This document shows, piece by piece, positions 9,087 through 17,790 of a stretch of DNA of 64,000 bases. The translations under genes and the position numbers were made by a program. Numbering within the stretch: position 1 is the stretch's first letter; every line of letters begins with the position of its first letter. This DNA is from Saprospiraceae bacterium. Lineage in GTDB: Bacteria > Bacteroidota > Bacteroidia > Chitinophagales > Saprospiraceae. Where the stretch lies: NCBI GenBank assembly GCA_020627535.1, contig JAHDGU010000001.1, forward strand, positions 62,001-126,000, in the 5' to 3' direction. The notes beneath the pieces were generated by a model. That model ran no database searches and was not told where the DNA came from. It saw only the letters and a program-made list of their open reading frames with translations.

Positions 9087-10712
9087 CTAGCCTCTGCCAG
9101 CGTCTGGTCCGGTAGGCCGGGACATACTCTGATCTGTACTAGTCGCAATGCGAAACTCAACTCGACGATTGATGTAGTCTTTCTCCTTTTTAAAATCATC
9201 TCCAGATGTTTCTGGGATGAGAGGAGCTTCTTCTCCGCCATATTGCAGTACAAACCTGCTTTCGCTGAGATTGTACGTCGCGATGAGGTATTGGATGGCA
9301 GAGTTGGCACGCTTCCAGCTCAAGACATTGTTGTAATCCTCTTGATTGCTCTGATCTGCATGCCCACTGACGACGATCCGTATCTCGGGATGATTGTGCA
9401 TCACAGTCGCCACATGGTGCAATTGTGGATAGTACTGAGGCTTGATGAAGTATTTGTCGAGGTCAAAGTGGATCATCGGTAGGTACCAATCAGCACTAGT
9501 GCTCATGGCATTGAGTCTCTGATCTATGATCCTCTCAACATCTTGTTCACTAAGCGTTTTTTCTTTCGGTACGATAGCCATGCCTTTTTCATCGTATTCA
9601 TATCCGGGTGGTGAGTATGGTTCTGTATCCATCGCATCGATGATGCCATCGCCATCACTATCCAGAGCGACACCACGTGTATCTACCGGAGCGCCCATGG
9701 GTGTATTGTTGTCCTGGTCAAACATGTCTATGATGCCATCCTTGTCAGAATCTGTGACGTCTAGTTCTGGGCGCGCCTTGAGCTCTGCCACATCGCGCAC
9801 GATGGGATCCATAGGATTGACCCAGTATAGCGGCTCGACTGACTTGCCTTTGGGACCGATATTGAAGGCTATGCGCAGAGTGGTTAGATGTAGGAGATCA
9901 TTGTCTGTCGTAAGATCAGTCCGTGTACGATGCGCAAAACCATCCAGGCGATCATTACCAGTAAAGACAAATCTATGATCCAGAGAAATGTTGACTCGAT
10001 CGCTGATCTTGCGAGAGATTCCTAGCCCTGCCAAAAATTCCCAGTATCTCTGCTTGTCTCCGAACTCTAGCCCATCATCCTCATATGTGGCCTCAGTTTC
10101 ATAGACGCCATCGAGTAAGTCTTCAGCAGCCTCACGGATATCTTCTTGACCAGAAATCGAGCTAAAAGCATAAGCTGCCTCATCTGCCGAAAAGACGTCC
10201 AACTCAGTGGTGTGGCCATAGAGTCCCACGCCACCATAGAGATATGCGCCCCAGATTGGTCTAGCCCGGTGAAATATGGTGTTTCCCAGATTGAAGACGG
10301 CTTGGAGACTCACGGAATTGTAACGGGTACGGAAGGCTCTGACAAAACTGCCTTCATCGTCATAGCCCGTCAAGCTTGGTATGTCTTGTTCGATGACACT
10401 AGTCGCGGCGATTCCGTCATCGACGAGGCTTTGCTGGCCGTAGAGATATTCTAGTCTGAGACTAAAGTTGTAGCCGATGGATTTGCGTAGATGTAGACCT
10501 ACGCCGTATCCTCCAGGGAAATTGCCATCAAGATCACTGGCGATAGCAAGATGGCCGAGATTGATCCCCAGCTCCAACTGAGACTTGGGTTTTTCACTGA
10601 AGCTGCTGGGTATGACAGTGACGCCATTGTCACTGCTATCTTGAGCATTCACCTTTATGAGGCTTATGACCAAGACGGCTATGGCTGAAAATTTTAGGAT
10701 TGTACGGTTCAT
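9087..10712 (-). CDS. OmpA-family outer membrane protein with thrombospondin type 3 repeats
   Basis: The 541-residue protein has a signal peptide (residues 1-23, ending VNAQ), an N-terminal beta-barrel of about 280 residues, then calcium-binding type 3 thrombospondin repeats (D-x-D-x-D-G-I-x-D motifs near residues 322 and 351). A C-terminal OmpA/peptidoglycan-binding domain follows (about 400-525, with the GHADQSNQ motif). The role is probably structural, linking the outer membrane to peptidoglycan. The tail ends in a short Pro/Gly-rich stretch. The 232-bp gap to the divergent ureohydrolase-like gene should contain its promoter. Confidence 0.85.
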   Translation of the reverse strand: MNRTILKFSAIAVLVISLIKVNAQDSSDNGVTVIPSSFSEKPKSQLELGINLGHLAIASDLDGNFPGGYGVGLHLRKSIGYNFSLRLEYLYGQQSLVDDGIAATSVIEQDIPSLTGYDDEGSFVRAFRTRYNSVSLQAVFNLGNTIFHRARPIWGAYLYGGVGLYGHTTELDVFSADEAAYAFSSISGQEDIREAAEDLLDGVYETEATYEDDGLEFGDKQRYWEFLAGLGISRKISDRVNISLDHRFVFTGNDRLDGFAHRTRTDLTTDNDLLHLTTLRIAFNIGPKGKSVEPLYWVNPMDPIVRDVAELKARPELDVTDSDKDGIIDMFDQDNNTPMGAPVDTRGVALDSDGDGIIDAMDTEPYSPPGYEYDEKGMAIVPKEKTLSEQDVERIIDQRLNAMSTSADWYLPMIHFDLDKYFIKPQYYPQLHHVATVMHNHPEIRIVVSGHADQSNQEDYNNVLSWKRANSAIQYLIATYNLSESRFVLQYGGEEAPLIPETSGDDFKKEKDYINRRVEFRIATSTDQSMSRPTGPDAGRG

Positions 10713-10921
10713 GTGAGATTATCTTGTTTTCACTCACTACGAATTTAATATCGACAGAGTGCTTATTCATTCATGATATGTGACAAATGACGTGGATTTT
10801 CTATTTATCGTGTCGTTCACTGTATGATTCATTTGGACGATAATCCAGTCCTAGTACATCGACAATGAGTGTTGATAGAATAATTGATAATCAGTTTACT
10901 ATGTATAAATGAAAATCGTAA

Positions 10922-10929
10922 TATATTTG
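10922..10929 (+). promoter_or_regulatory. -7 promoter box TATATTTG before the ureohydrolase-like gene
   Basis: An exact match to the Bacteroidota -7 consensus TAnnTTTG, 15 nt upstream of the ATG at 10945. This gives a predicted leader of roughly 8-10 nt. No good -33 TTTG element was found at the expected distance. Confidence 0.5.
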
Positions 10930-10944
10930 ATGAAAATCTAGAAT

Positions 10945-12039
10945 ATGCTACAGCATTGGCTCAAACCCGTACGCTTTGCCTCCATCAATGGCTATGACCA
11001 CCTCGAGAATAGTCAACTGGGAAAGCGTATCAATATCCATACGGAGAGTGAATTTCCAGAATTGAAGGAAGTAAAAGTGGCATTACTCGGGATCGGAGAA
11101 GCTGAGGCCCATACCGTAAGACAAGAGCTATATCAGATGATCTGGTCTTTTGGCGATGTCCAGCTGGCGGATATCGGGGATGTGCGCAAGACGGATGCCA
11201 ATTTTATCATCCCAGTGCTCCTAGAACTGAGGTCTGCTGGCATACTACCGATCATCATCGCCAATAGCAAGACCTATCTAGACATCCAGTACAAGGCATA
11301 TTTACAGAGTCAGGACGCATTTAAGATGGTGCTTGTCGACAGCAATGGTGGTCGGCTCCTTTCGAGGTCTATCAGGGAGAATATCAGCTTTGATATCCTC
11401 AATCGACCTCAGTTTAAACTCGTGGACTATTGTCTACTAGCACATCAAGCACATCTCATGGATCCTGAGATAGTGAGTGATGTTGAGCATCGCCACTTCA
11501 GTAGCATGAGACTTGGAGCTGTACAAGAAAATATCAAAGAAGCAGAGCCACTGATCAGAGATGCATCAGCATTTAGTTTCAGTCTGAGCTCCATTCGCTA
11601 TAGCGAGGCGCCAGGGCAGAGACAAAATTATCCCTCAGGACTATACTCAGAGGAGGCTTGCCAGCTATGCCGCTATGCGGGTATCAGTGACCATGTGGAC
11701 AGTTTTGGCATCTATGGTTATGTCGGGGGTATTGACTTTACACGTGTCACACAGACGATGGTGGCACAGCTGATCTGGTATTTCCTTGAAGGATATGCTC
11801 AGAGAAAGTCTGAGTGGCCTGATCGCCTGCAACAAAAGCAGGAGTATCTGGTCAATATCTCTGCAGTCGATCAGAGTTTATGCTTTGTAAGGAGTCTTCA
11901 AAGTGATCGGTGGTGGATGAAATGGAAGGAAAATCCTGAGTCTGATCAATATGTCCATATTCCATGCAGCTCGAGAGACTATCAGATCGCTGCCAAAAAT
12001 GAACTTTCTGATCGTCTTTATCAGCACATCATACGATAG
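10945..12039 (+). CDS. Ureohydrolase (arginase/formimidoylglutamase) homologue, metal ligands lost
   Basis: The 364-residue protein follows the arginase fold, and homologues are usually annotated as formimidoylglutamase. The manganese-binding motifs are not conserved. The GGDHS position reads I-I-A-N-S, the DAHxD position reads D-S-N-G-G, and the SxDxD position reads S-L-S-S-I, although the following APG and GGL-like segments (EAPG, PSGLYSEE) remain alignable. Catalysis by the usual two-manganese mechanism therefore seems impossible. Conservation of the fold suggests a structural or regulatory role. In Bacteroidota this type is often found near gliding or T9SS genes, and here it converges on murF-gldJ with 9 nt between the stops. 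It is not a recent pseudogene, because the frame is intact. Confidence 0.75.
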   Translation: MLQHWLKPVRFASINGYDHLENSQLGKRINIHTESEFPELKEVKVALLGIGEAEAHTVRQELYQMIWSFGDVQLADIGDVRKTDANFIIPVLLELRSAGILPIIIANSKTYLDIQYKAYLQSQDAFKMVLVDSNGGRLLSRSIRENISFDILNRPQFKLVDYCLLAHQAHLMDPEIVSDVEHRHFSSMRLGAVQENIKEAEPLIRDASAFSFSLSSIRYSEAPGQRQNYPSGLYSEEACQLCRYAGISDHVDSFGIYGYVGGIDFTRVTQTMVAQLIWYFLEGYAQRKSEWPDRLQQKQEYLVNISAVDQSLCFVRSLQSDRWWMKWKENPESDQYVHIPCSSRDYQIAAKNELSDRLYQHIIR

Positions 12040-12048
12040 GCGACCCGC

Positions 12049-13401
12049 TTAGCCGTCTTCTGATACTGGTGGCACATGCCATAGAGCTTCTAGGCCCATT
12101 GATCTTGATGCTTTCACGAGCACCTCTTTTCCTGGGGTGATTAGGCTAGAGTCGTCAGCCTGCAGCGCATCTACATTTTGATATGTTCGTAGAGTAATGC
12201 CAGCACTTTTCTCTGGTTCTAGACTTGCAGCTGCAGTTGCCATGGCTGGCCCAATAAGTACCAGCTCCTTGAAGCCTAAATCTATGGCCTCTTCCAAGAT
12301 CTCTTGATGAAACGCGGCTGATTGAAGCCCTAGCTCTTTCATGTCACCGAGGACTACAACTTTCTTGGATCCTTTCTTATCTGCGAAACTCTTCAGTGCT
12401 TCTGACATGCTACTAGGATTGGCATTATACGCATCTGCGATGAACTTGATATCATTTATCTCGATGAGTGTCGAGCGATTGTCTAGTTCATCAAACTGTC
12501 TCAGCACATCAATGATATCATCTGCCTCAACAGCGAAGTGCTCTGCCACAGTGACGGCAGTGCTGATATTTTTGATATTGTACAGGCCCTGGATCTTAGT
12601 AGCAATGTGCTCTTTCCGCGTACGCCAATGCATCTGGAACTCTAAGTGCTCGCCTTGCTTGACTTCACTAAAGTGACTGTGGAGAGCACTATACTCGTGG
12701 CCAAATTGCTGATTGTAGAAGATCTTATTGAATACGCGAGTCGACAACTGCAGCAAATGCTCTTCATTGCCGTCTACAAAGGCCGTGTGGTTGTGTTCGC
12801 CAAGAAAATCGTAGAGCTCTGACTTGCCTTTTTTGATGCCTTCAAGACCACCAAAACCTTCGATATGTGCGGTGCCAATGTTTGTGATCAGTCCATGATC
12901 GGGTAGGGCAATGTCGCAGAGCTCTGCGATCTCTCCGACATGATTTGCACCCATCTCCAGCACCATTAGATCTATGTCCTTTGTCTTGGATAGGATGCTG
13001 AGTGGTACGCCAATATGATTATTGAAATTTCTATAAGTCCCTGAGACTCTGTATTTCTTGGCGAGCATTGCCATGATCAGACTTCTTGTCGTAGTCTTCC
13101 CATTGCTCCCAGTGATGGCGAGTACAGGGCAAGCAAGAGTTTGTCTATGAAGTCGAGCGAGCTTTTGCAGGATCTTGAGGCTGTCCTTGATGATGATCAG
13201 CTTGGCGTGCTTTCGCGAAAATGGATTTTGTTGACAAACTACCAACTTCGCTCCTTTTTTGACGGCTTCTCTCACATAATCGTTGCCGTCAAAGCGATCA
13301 CCCTTCAATGCAAAAAAGATCTTGCCTTTGAGCGGTTCTCTGGTGTCTGTCGATACACCTGGGCTGTCTAGGTAGTGTTGGTAAAGTTCGCGTAGTGTCA
13401 T
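12049..13401 (-). CDS. murF: UDP-N-acetylmuramoyl-tripeptide--D-alanyl-D-alanine ligase
   Basis: MurF adds D-Ala-D-Ala to the UDP-MurNAc tripeptide with ATP in the cytoplasm, the last soluble step of peptidoglycan precursor synthesis. The 450-residue protein shows the Mur ligase layout: an N-terminal substrate domain containing the DTREP segment (about 19-23), the ATP P-loop TGSNGKTTT (about 97-105), the LEMGANHVGEI motif of the central domain and the AYNANPSSM motif that typifies MurF. The gene lies downstream of gldJ with a terminator between them, the same adjacency seen in flavobacteria. The start is the ATG at 13401. Confidence 0.95.
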   Translation of the reverse strand: MTLRELYQHYLDSPGVSTDTREPLKGKIFFALKGDRFDGNDYVREAVKKGAKLVVCQQNPFSRKHAKLIIIKDSLKILQKLARLHRQTLACPVLAITGSNGKTTTRSLIMAMLAKKYRVSGTYRNFNNHIGVPLSILSKTKDIDLMVLEMGANHVGEIAELCDIALPDHGLITNIGTAHIEGFGGLEGIKKGKSELYDFLGEHNHTAFVDGNEEHLLQLSTRVFNKIFYNQQFGHEYSALHSHFSEVKQGEHLEFQMHWRTRKEHIATKIQGLYNIKNISTAVTVAEHFAVEADDIIDVLRQFDELDNRSTLIEINDIKFIADAYNANPSSMSEALKSFADKKGSKKVVVLGDMKELGLQSAAFHQEILEEAIDLGFKELVLIGPAMATAAASLEPEKSAGITLRTYQNVDALQADDSSLITPGKEVLVKASRSMGLEALWHVPPVSEDG

Positions 13402-13414
13402 ATGCTAGCACAAC

Positions 13415-13446
13415 AAAAAAAGCCGCATGTAGGATGCGGCTTTTTT
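13415..13446 (-). terminator. Rho-independent terminator after gldJ
   Basis: The stem gccgcat/atgcggc (13422-13428 and 13434-13440) with a 5-nt loop is flanked by A on the left and T on the right. On the minus strand the stem is followed by a run of seven T. It lies between the gldJ stop and the murF start, so it should end gldJ transcripts. It is symmetric enough to work in either direction. This is one of only two clear intrinsic terminators I saw in the window. Confidence 0.8.
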
Positions 13447-13468
13447 GTATTTCTTTGGATTGATATTT

Positions 13469-14974
13469 TTAGTATCGTCTTTTCTTGGCATTGGGACCGA
13501 AGTCAACGCCTCCCGTATCATCGTTGCCCTCAGGGCCTCCGACTCTTGTCATGGCACATCTGAAGCCAATCGTCTTATCTCCACGAGCGGCGTTCTTGAA
13601 CCTTCTCGTACCAGGACTCAACCAATAAGCACGATCTGCCCATGATCCACCTTTGATCACGCGAGCATCGTCATTGATCAAACTGTACTTGCCGTAAGAG
13701 TAAGCAACGATTTCCTCATTATCACCATCCTCAAAGTTTCTTACATCTCCTGTCTTGTAGTTTTCTCTGTCCACAAGCATAGAATCTGTCTGAATGACTT
13801 TCTTGTAGTGTCCTAGGCTATCAAGAATACGCTGACCATTTTCATCTCTTTCGTATTCGTCAAAGATGTTTCCGCGGAAGGAGTTCAAGTCTTGATTCTC
13901 TGCATCTGACAGCGTAGAAGCGGTCATCGGACGATAAACATCGAGTGTCCACTCAGACACGTTTCCACCCATGTTGTAAAGACCAAAGTCATTTGGCCAT
14001 CCTTTTCTGACGCCAGTGGTGATATGCGCTTTGTCATTGAGTCTTCCAGCCATACCCATGTAATCACCCTTGCTTCTTTTAAAATTGGCAAGTTTGTAAC
14101 CTTGGTATTTGTCTCTTCGCTCGTAAAACATTTTATCTCCTGACCAAGGATAGATCCTTCTGTCAGTGATCAATTCATCCTGAGGACTTGCTTGATTGCC
14201 GACAAGTGCGAGAGCAGCGTATTCCCACTCTGCTTCTGTTGGGAGTCTGTAGCTCGGTAAGAGTATTCCATCGGTTTGCTTGACTGGTCGATCGCCACCT
14301 GTCACAGGATCAGGTAAATTCTCACGTACATTACCGGTGTAGACACCAGACAGATAAGTATCTGTAGTGAATACACCAGTCGTATCTCCAGAGCCTTGGA
14401 TCGGCGATGGGTTCAAAATGCCAGCCTCAATGAGCTTGTACTCATTGACACGGTCTGTCCTCCAGACACAGTATTCATTGGCCTGAAACCAATTGACACC
14501 TACTACTGGATAATCATTGTAAGCTGGGTGTCGGAGGTAAGTCTCGACAAACGGCTCATTGTAGGATAACTCTTCTCTCCAGACTAAGGTGTCTGGTAAA
14601 GCATTTCGATGTACCTCTGGATAGTTGGGATATACCCGGTTGAGCCAGAAAAGGTACTCTCTGTAGTTATCGTTGGATACTTCAGTCTCGTCCATGTAAA
14701 AAGACGAGACAGTCACGCGACGGGGTACGTTGTTCCATTCGTAAGTCACATCCTGCTCAGTGAGACCCATGGTGAATGTACCACCTTGGATGAGCACGAG
14801 ATTGGGACCAGTTTCCTGGCCTTTGTATTCAGATCTCTCGTATCCTCCCCATTCCTGGTCGTTGTACTTCCATCCTGTGTTGGACGAGCGATCTTGTGAC
14901 GTACGGTTACATGCAGCAGCACTTAGGATCAAAAGGCAGCTGAACAGGTACTGCCATCTTACTTTCACGTTCAT
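13469..14974 (-). CDS. gldJ: Gliding motility lipoprotein GldJ
   Basis: GldJ is an outer-membrane-associated lipoprotein needed for gliding and for stable type IX secretion components in flavobacteria. This 501-residue protein has a lipoprotein signal with the lipobox LSAAAC (cysteine at residue 22), then an FGE-sulfatase/SUMF1 domain. The domain contains the GGTFTMG and DETEVSN motifs, RLPTEAEWEYAA and the closing GFRCA. The formylglycine-generating activity is probably absent, as in other GldJ proteins. I placed the start at 14974 rather than 15022 because the lipoprotein signal begins there and a promoter -7 box lies between the two. Its neighbours murF, porU and porV match flavobacterial synteny. 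Confidence 0.9.
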   Translation of the reverse strand: MNVKVRWQYLFSCLLILSAAACNRTSQDRSSNTGWKYNDQEWGGYERSEYKGQETGPNLVLIQGGTFTMGLTEQDVTYEWNNVPRRVTVSSFYMDETEVSNDNYREYLFWLNRVYPNYPEVHRNALPDTLVWREELSYNEPFVETYLRHPAYNDYPVVGVNWFQANEYCVWRTDRVNEYKLIEAGILNPSPIQGSGDTTGVFTTDTYLSGVYTGNVRENLPDPVTGGDRPVKQTDGILLPSYRLPTEAEWEYAALALVGNQASPQDELITDRRIYPWSGDKMFYERRDKYQGYKLANFKRSKGDYMGMAGRLNDKAHITTGVRKGWPNDFGLYNMGGNVSEWTLDVYRPMTASTLSDAENQDLNSFRGNIFDEYERDENGQRILDSLGHYKKVIQTDSMLVDRENYKTGDVRNFEDGDNEEIVAYSYGKYSLINDDARVIKGGSWADRAYWLSPGTRRFKNAARGDKTIGFRCAMTRVGGPEGNDDTGGVDFGPNAKKRRY

Positions 14975-15009
14975 TATCTTACTGCGTTTGTGTGTAAATT
15001 TTCGGTCGC

Positions 15010-15017
15010 CAAATATA
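15010..15017 (-). promoter_or_regulatory. -7 promoter box TATATTTG for gldJ
   Basis: On the minus strand this reads TATATTTG, an exact TAnnTTTG match, 35 nt upstream of the chosen gldJ ATG. It lies downstream of the alternative ATG at 15022, which argues that the longer frame is not translated from this promoter. Confidence 0.55.
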
Positions 15018-15098
15018 GACAATTTCTAAACGCTCGATCTAGGACTTATTGTCTTACATCCAGTGCTTTTGTTTCGTATTTGACCTCACATGTCTTGA

Positions 15099-16619
15099 TT
15101 AGCCTCCTAAACTTCTGAGTTTTTTGATTTCATATAGGTAGTACTTGCCGTGTTTGACGGAGTATGGCTGAGATTCAAGTATCTCCGTGCTTAGGATGTG
15201 CGTTGGAACTTTAGTTTGCTCTTGACCCATCATTTGGACGACAGTCCAGTCTTGTTTAAATCTTTCATATGCCTCACCTCGCTCGGTCCATCTGGCTATG
15301 CTCTCTGCATCAGTCGGGATGAATTTGGGCACAAAGTAGATGTCTCTCTTTGCTCTCCTGGCAAATGCAGTATACTGATGACTATTGCTTGCTATGCCCC
15401 TTAATAGGAACAGAGATCCCGGACCAGTGGTGCTCTTGATGGTGTCGATCATCTCGAAGTAGGCGCTATCGCTGCGAGATTTTTGACTCTTGTCAAAATT
15501 CTCTTTTGTTTCAGCTATCAGCACAATACCTAAGGCGACAAGCACTACGACCTTGATATTCTTTTTGATCTTCGAGGAGAGTCGGCCATGCTCATTGATC
15601 CAAAGTATCATGACCAGGTTGAAGCACAGAAATGCGATGCTGCTTGATCTGAAGGGGAATAGTTTGAGCCCTAAAGAACAGGACTGCTGGCCGTAGAAAG
15701 CGTCCCAATAGGCAACTGCTACGTAGAGAAGATTACACGCTAGGATAGCAATCACGATCTGAGCTAGTCGCTTGGTAGCATGTTTTGAACTTGACCTTAG
15801 TACCCAAATACTCATACAGAGGCCAAGGATCGCACCCATCACTTGCCAAAAATGGAAATCATAAAAATAGTCCCACGTCTGAAATAAGCCAAGGTGATGA
15901 GGCAAACGATCATAACAAAATATATGATCGGCCTCTGTCGAACCTGCATGATCCATGAAGTAAGAAAAGTAGCAGTAGGCTATCCACGGAGCTGAGATCA
16001 GCGCAGCTATACCACCTAGACCCAAACTGTCCCGCCAGTTCTTTTGCCATAGCAACAACAGACAAAGTGCTACAATAATCCAAAATACAACGAGGATGTG
16101 CAAGTAAGCGGCAAGGCCCAAGAGCAATCCGCACAGGCGCCAGCGAGACTCGAGAAAGTAGTAAATGGCTGGAAATACCAAAGCATAGGCAAATGTCTTT
16201 GGCTCGATCGAGTAAAACAGCCACTCTCCACCAAAAAACGCCTGCCGACTCCAGATGGTGAGCTGAATGAAGATGAAAACCAATTTGCCATCGAAGCTCA
16301 ATCTGCGTGTGATCAGTGCAAGGCCGAGCGCATAGAGTAGGAAATTGAGCCCTCTGCCGATAAGAACTGTGCTCTCGTGGGATAGATAGAGTCTGATGTG
16401 GCCAAAGATCCAGTAAAAGATTGCCCGCGTCGGCTCACCATGACTGATGGAGATAGAATCAGGAATCCAATCTGGGTCTACGCTCTGTCGAGCAAATGTC
16501 AAGCACTCTTCACCACTCACTGCATAAATACCCAGTTTGTTGAGACAGAGCACGCTGAAAATAATCAAGACATGGATCCAGTAGATCCTGTTCGATTTCA
16601 GATTTGCTGCCCTTGACAT
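15099..16619 (-). CDS. Polytopic membrane protein, possible GT-C type glycosyltransferase
   Basis: A 506-residue membrane protein with about ten hydrophobic segments (first at about 12-33) and a soluble C-terminal part of about 130 residues. The periplasmic loop after the first helix contains the acidic stretch SGEECL, and topology and length resemble the GT-C superfamily that uses lipid-linked sugars. I see no diagnostic acceptor motif, so this is inference. It lies between the porP-like gene and gldJ on the same strand, but a perfect -7 box 4 nt before its ATG indicates its own promoter. Confidence 0.65.
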   Translation of the reverse strand: MSRAANLKSNRIYWIHVLIIFSVLCLNKLGIYAVSGEECLTFARQSVDPDWIPDSISISHGEPTRAIFYWIFGHIRLYLSHESTVLIGRGLNFLLYALGLALITRRLSFDGKLVFIFIQLTIWSRQAFFGGEWLFYSIEPKTFAYALVFPAIYYFLESRWRLCGLLLGLAAYLHILVVFWIIVALCLLLLWQKNWRDSLGLGGIAALISAPWIAYCYFSYFMDHAGSTEADHIFCYDRLPHHLGLFQTWDYFYDFHFWQVMGAILGLCMSIWVLRSSSKHATKRLAQIVIAILACNLLYVAVAYWDAFYGQQSCSLGLKLFPFRSSSIAFLCFNLVMILWINEHGRLSSKIKKNIKVVVLVALGIVLIAETKENFDKSQKSRSDSAYFEMIDTIKSTTGPGSLFLLRGIASNSHQYTAFARRAKRDIYFVPKFIPTDAESIARWTERGEAYERFKQDWTVVQMMGQEQTKVPTHILSTEILESQPYSVKHGKYYLYEIKKLRSLGG

Positions 16620-16623
16620 GACG

Positions 16624-16631
16624 CAAACTTA
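16624..16631 (-). promoter_or_regulatory. -7 box TAAGTTTG 4 nt before a start codon
   Basis: Minus strand TAAGTTTG, then CGTC, then the ATG at 16619. In Bacteroidota transcription starts about 5-7 nt after the -7 box, so the mRNA would begin at or next to the A of the ATG. The gene may thus be leaderless. Confidence 0.55.
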
Positions 16632-16647
16632 GCTTCGCTAGCATTGT

Positions 16648-17646
16648 CTAGCGAAATATCGCAAAGCAGTCGTTGTACTTACTCGGCTGGCTACCAGGAA
16701 GGATATAGGTCAGACTGATTTCATGCGCTCCACCTGTAGGAGCAGCAATCGACGATACAGTGATATCATAGCTGTAGCCCAGTCGCAGATTGCTCTGTCT
16801 CAATCCCGCAGATAGGATGATGGCATCCGGATTGGTCGGTGTGTGACGGTAAGCGATCCCAGCAAATGCAAAATCAAGCCCTAGGTAGCCACCAGCCTGA
16901 AATTGGTAAAAGTCACCCTGTTTGATCACAGCTATATTGGGGCTGATGAATGCGTTTTTGAATAGATAGCCATTAAGGCGCAGAGGGATTTCCATACCGG
17001 TTGTCATGCTCAGGCGCATCGGCAGTGTGCCGACGCTGTTGAGGTTGTTATTGAAGACTGTCTGATCCCCAGCATTGAGGTGCTTTGCAGAGAGACCTAG
17101 GTAGAACTGAGAATTGTAGAGGAGGAGACCTGCACCGAGATCAATATTACCGAAGCCAGTCTGCAGCGGCTCATTTTCTTCTCCCATGACTTGAGCGAGG
17201 CCAGAGACAGGATCGATTTGATCTTGGAAGACGAGTCGATCCCAGTCGAGACGTGATTGGATATAGCCGAGGTCAATGCCCAGCCTCACCGACCACTCTC
17301 GATCTATATGTAGTCTGTAGGCGTAGTGAACATTGGCCTGTAGCGTCTGGAAGATTCCTGCACCGGCATCATCGACAAGGATCGATAGGCCGATGCCACT
17401 ATTGTAATTATCAAAAAACTGATCATAACTCAAGGCATGAGTCTGGTACTGGCCAGGTAGTGATGGCCATTGGAGCCTACTATTGAGACCAAATCTTGTC
17501 GCCTGTGAGGCTCCAGCGAAAGCCGGATTGAGCAAGACTGGGCTCGCGAAGAACTGGCTGAATACAGGGTCTTGAGCCTTCAAGGATGTGCTGAGGCCAA
17601 TAGACATGGACAAGGCCAAGACAATATGTCGGAAGGTACTAAACAA
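16648..17646 (-). CDS. PorP/SprF family outer membrane protein
   Basis: PorP/SprF proteins are outer-membrane barrels that help secrete or anchor particular T9SS substrates, usually those with type B sorting domains. The mature protein opens with the family signature QDPVFSQFF followed by NPAFAG, and continues as a beta-rich barrel to the C-terminus. The signal peptide ends at SLKAQ. Only TTG starts are available: the one at 17646 gives a normal 25-residue signal peptide and is used here, while a longer frame begins at TTG 17697. The gene is divergent from porU, 145 bp away. Confidence 0.85.
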   Translation of the reverse strand: MFSTFRHIVLALSMSIGLSTSLKAQDPVFSQFFASPVLLNPAFAGASQATRFGLNSRLQWPSLPGQYQTHALSYDQFFDNYNSGIGLSILVDDAGAGIFQTLQANVHYAYRLHIDREWSVRLGIDLGYIQSRLDWDRLVFQDQIDPVSGLAQVMGEENEPLQTGFGNIDLGAGLLLYNSQFYLGLSAKHLNAGDQTVFNNNLNSVGTLPMRLSMTTGMEIPLRLNGYLFKNAFISPNIAVIKQGDFYQFQAGGYLGLDFAFAGIAYRHTPTNPDAIILSAGLRQSNLRLGYSYDITVSSIAAPTGGAHEISLTYILPGSQPSKYNDCFAIFR

Positions 17647-17790
17647 TGATGACTGTACTCGTATTTTTAAGCCTGAATTAATAGCTCTAAAGTACAATAG
17701 CCTGAAGCAATTAACGTTTCATTAACTCTAAAACGCACTTATAGCTAGCAGGGTATACTCTATTTCATACATCGAGAAAATCAACCGCTT

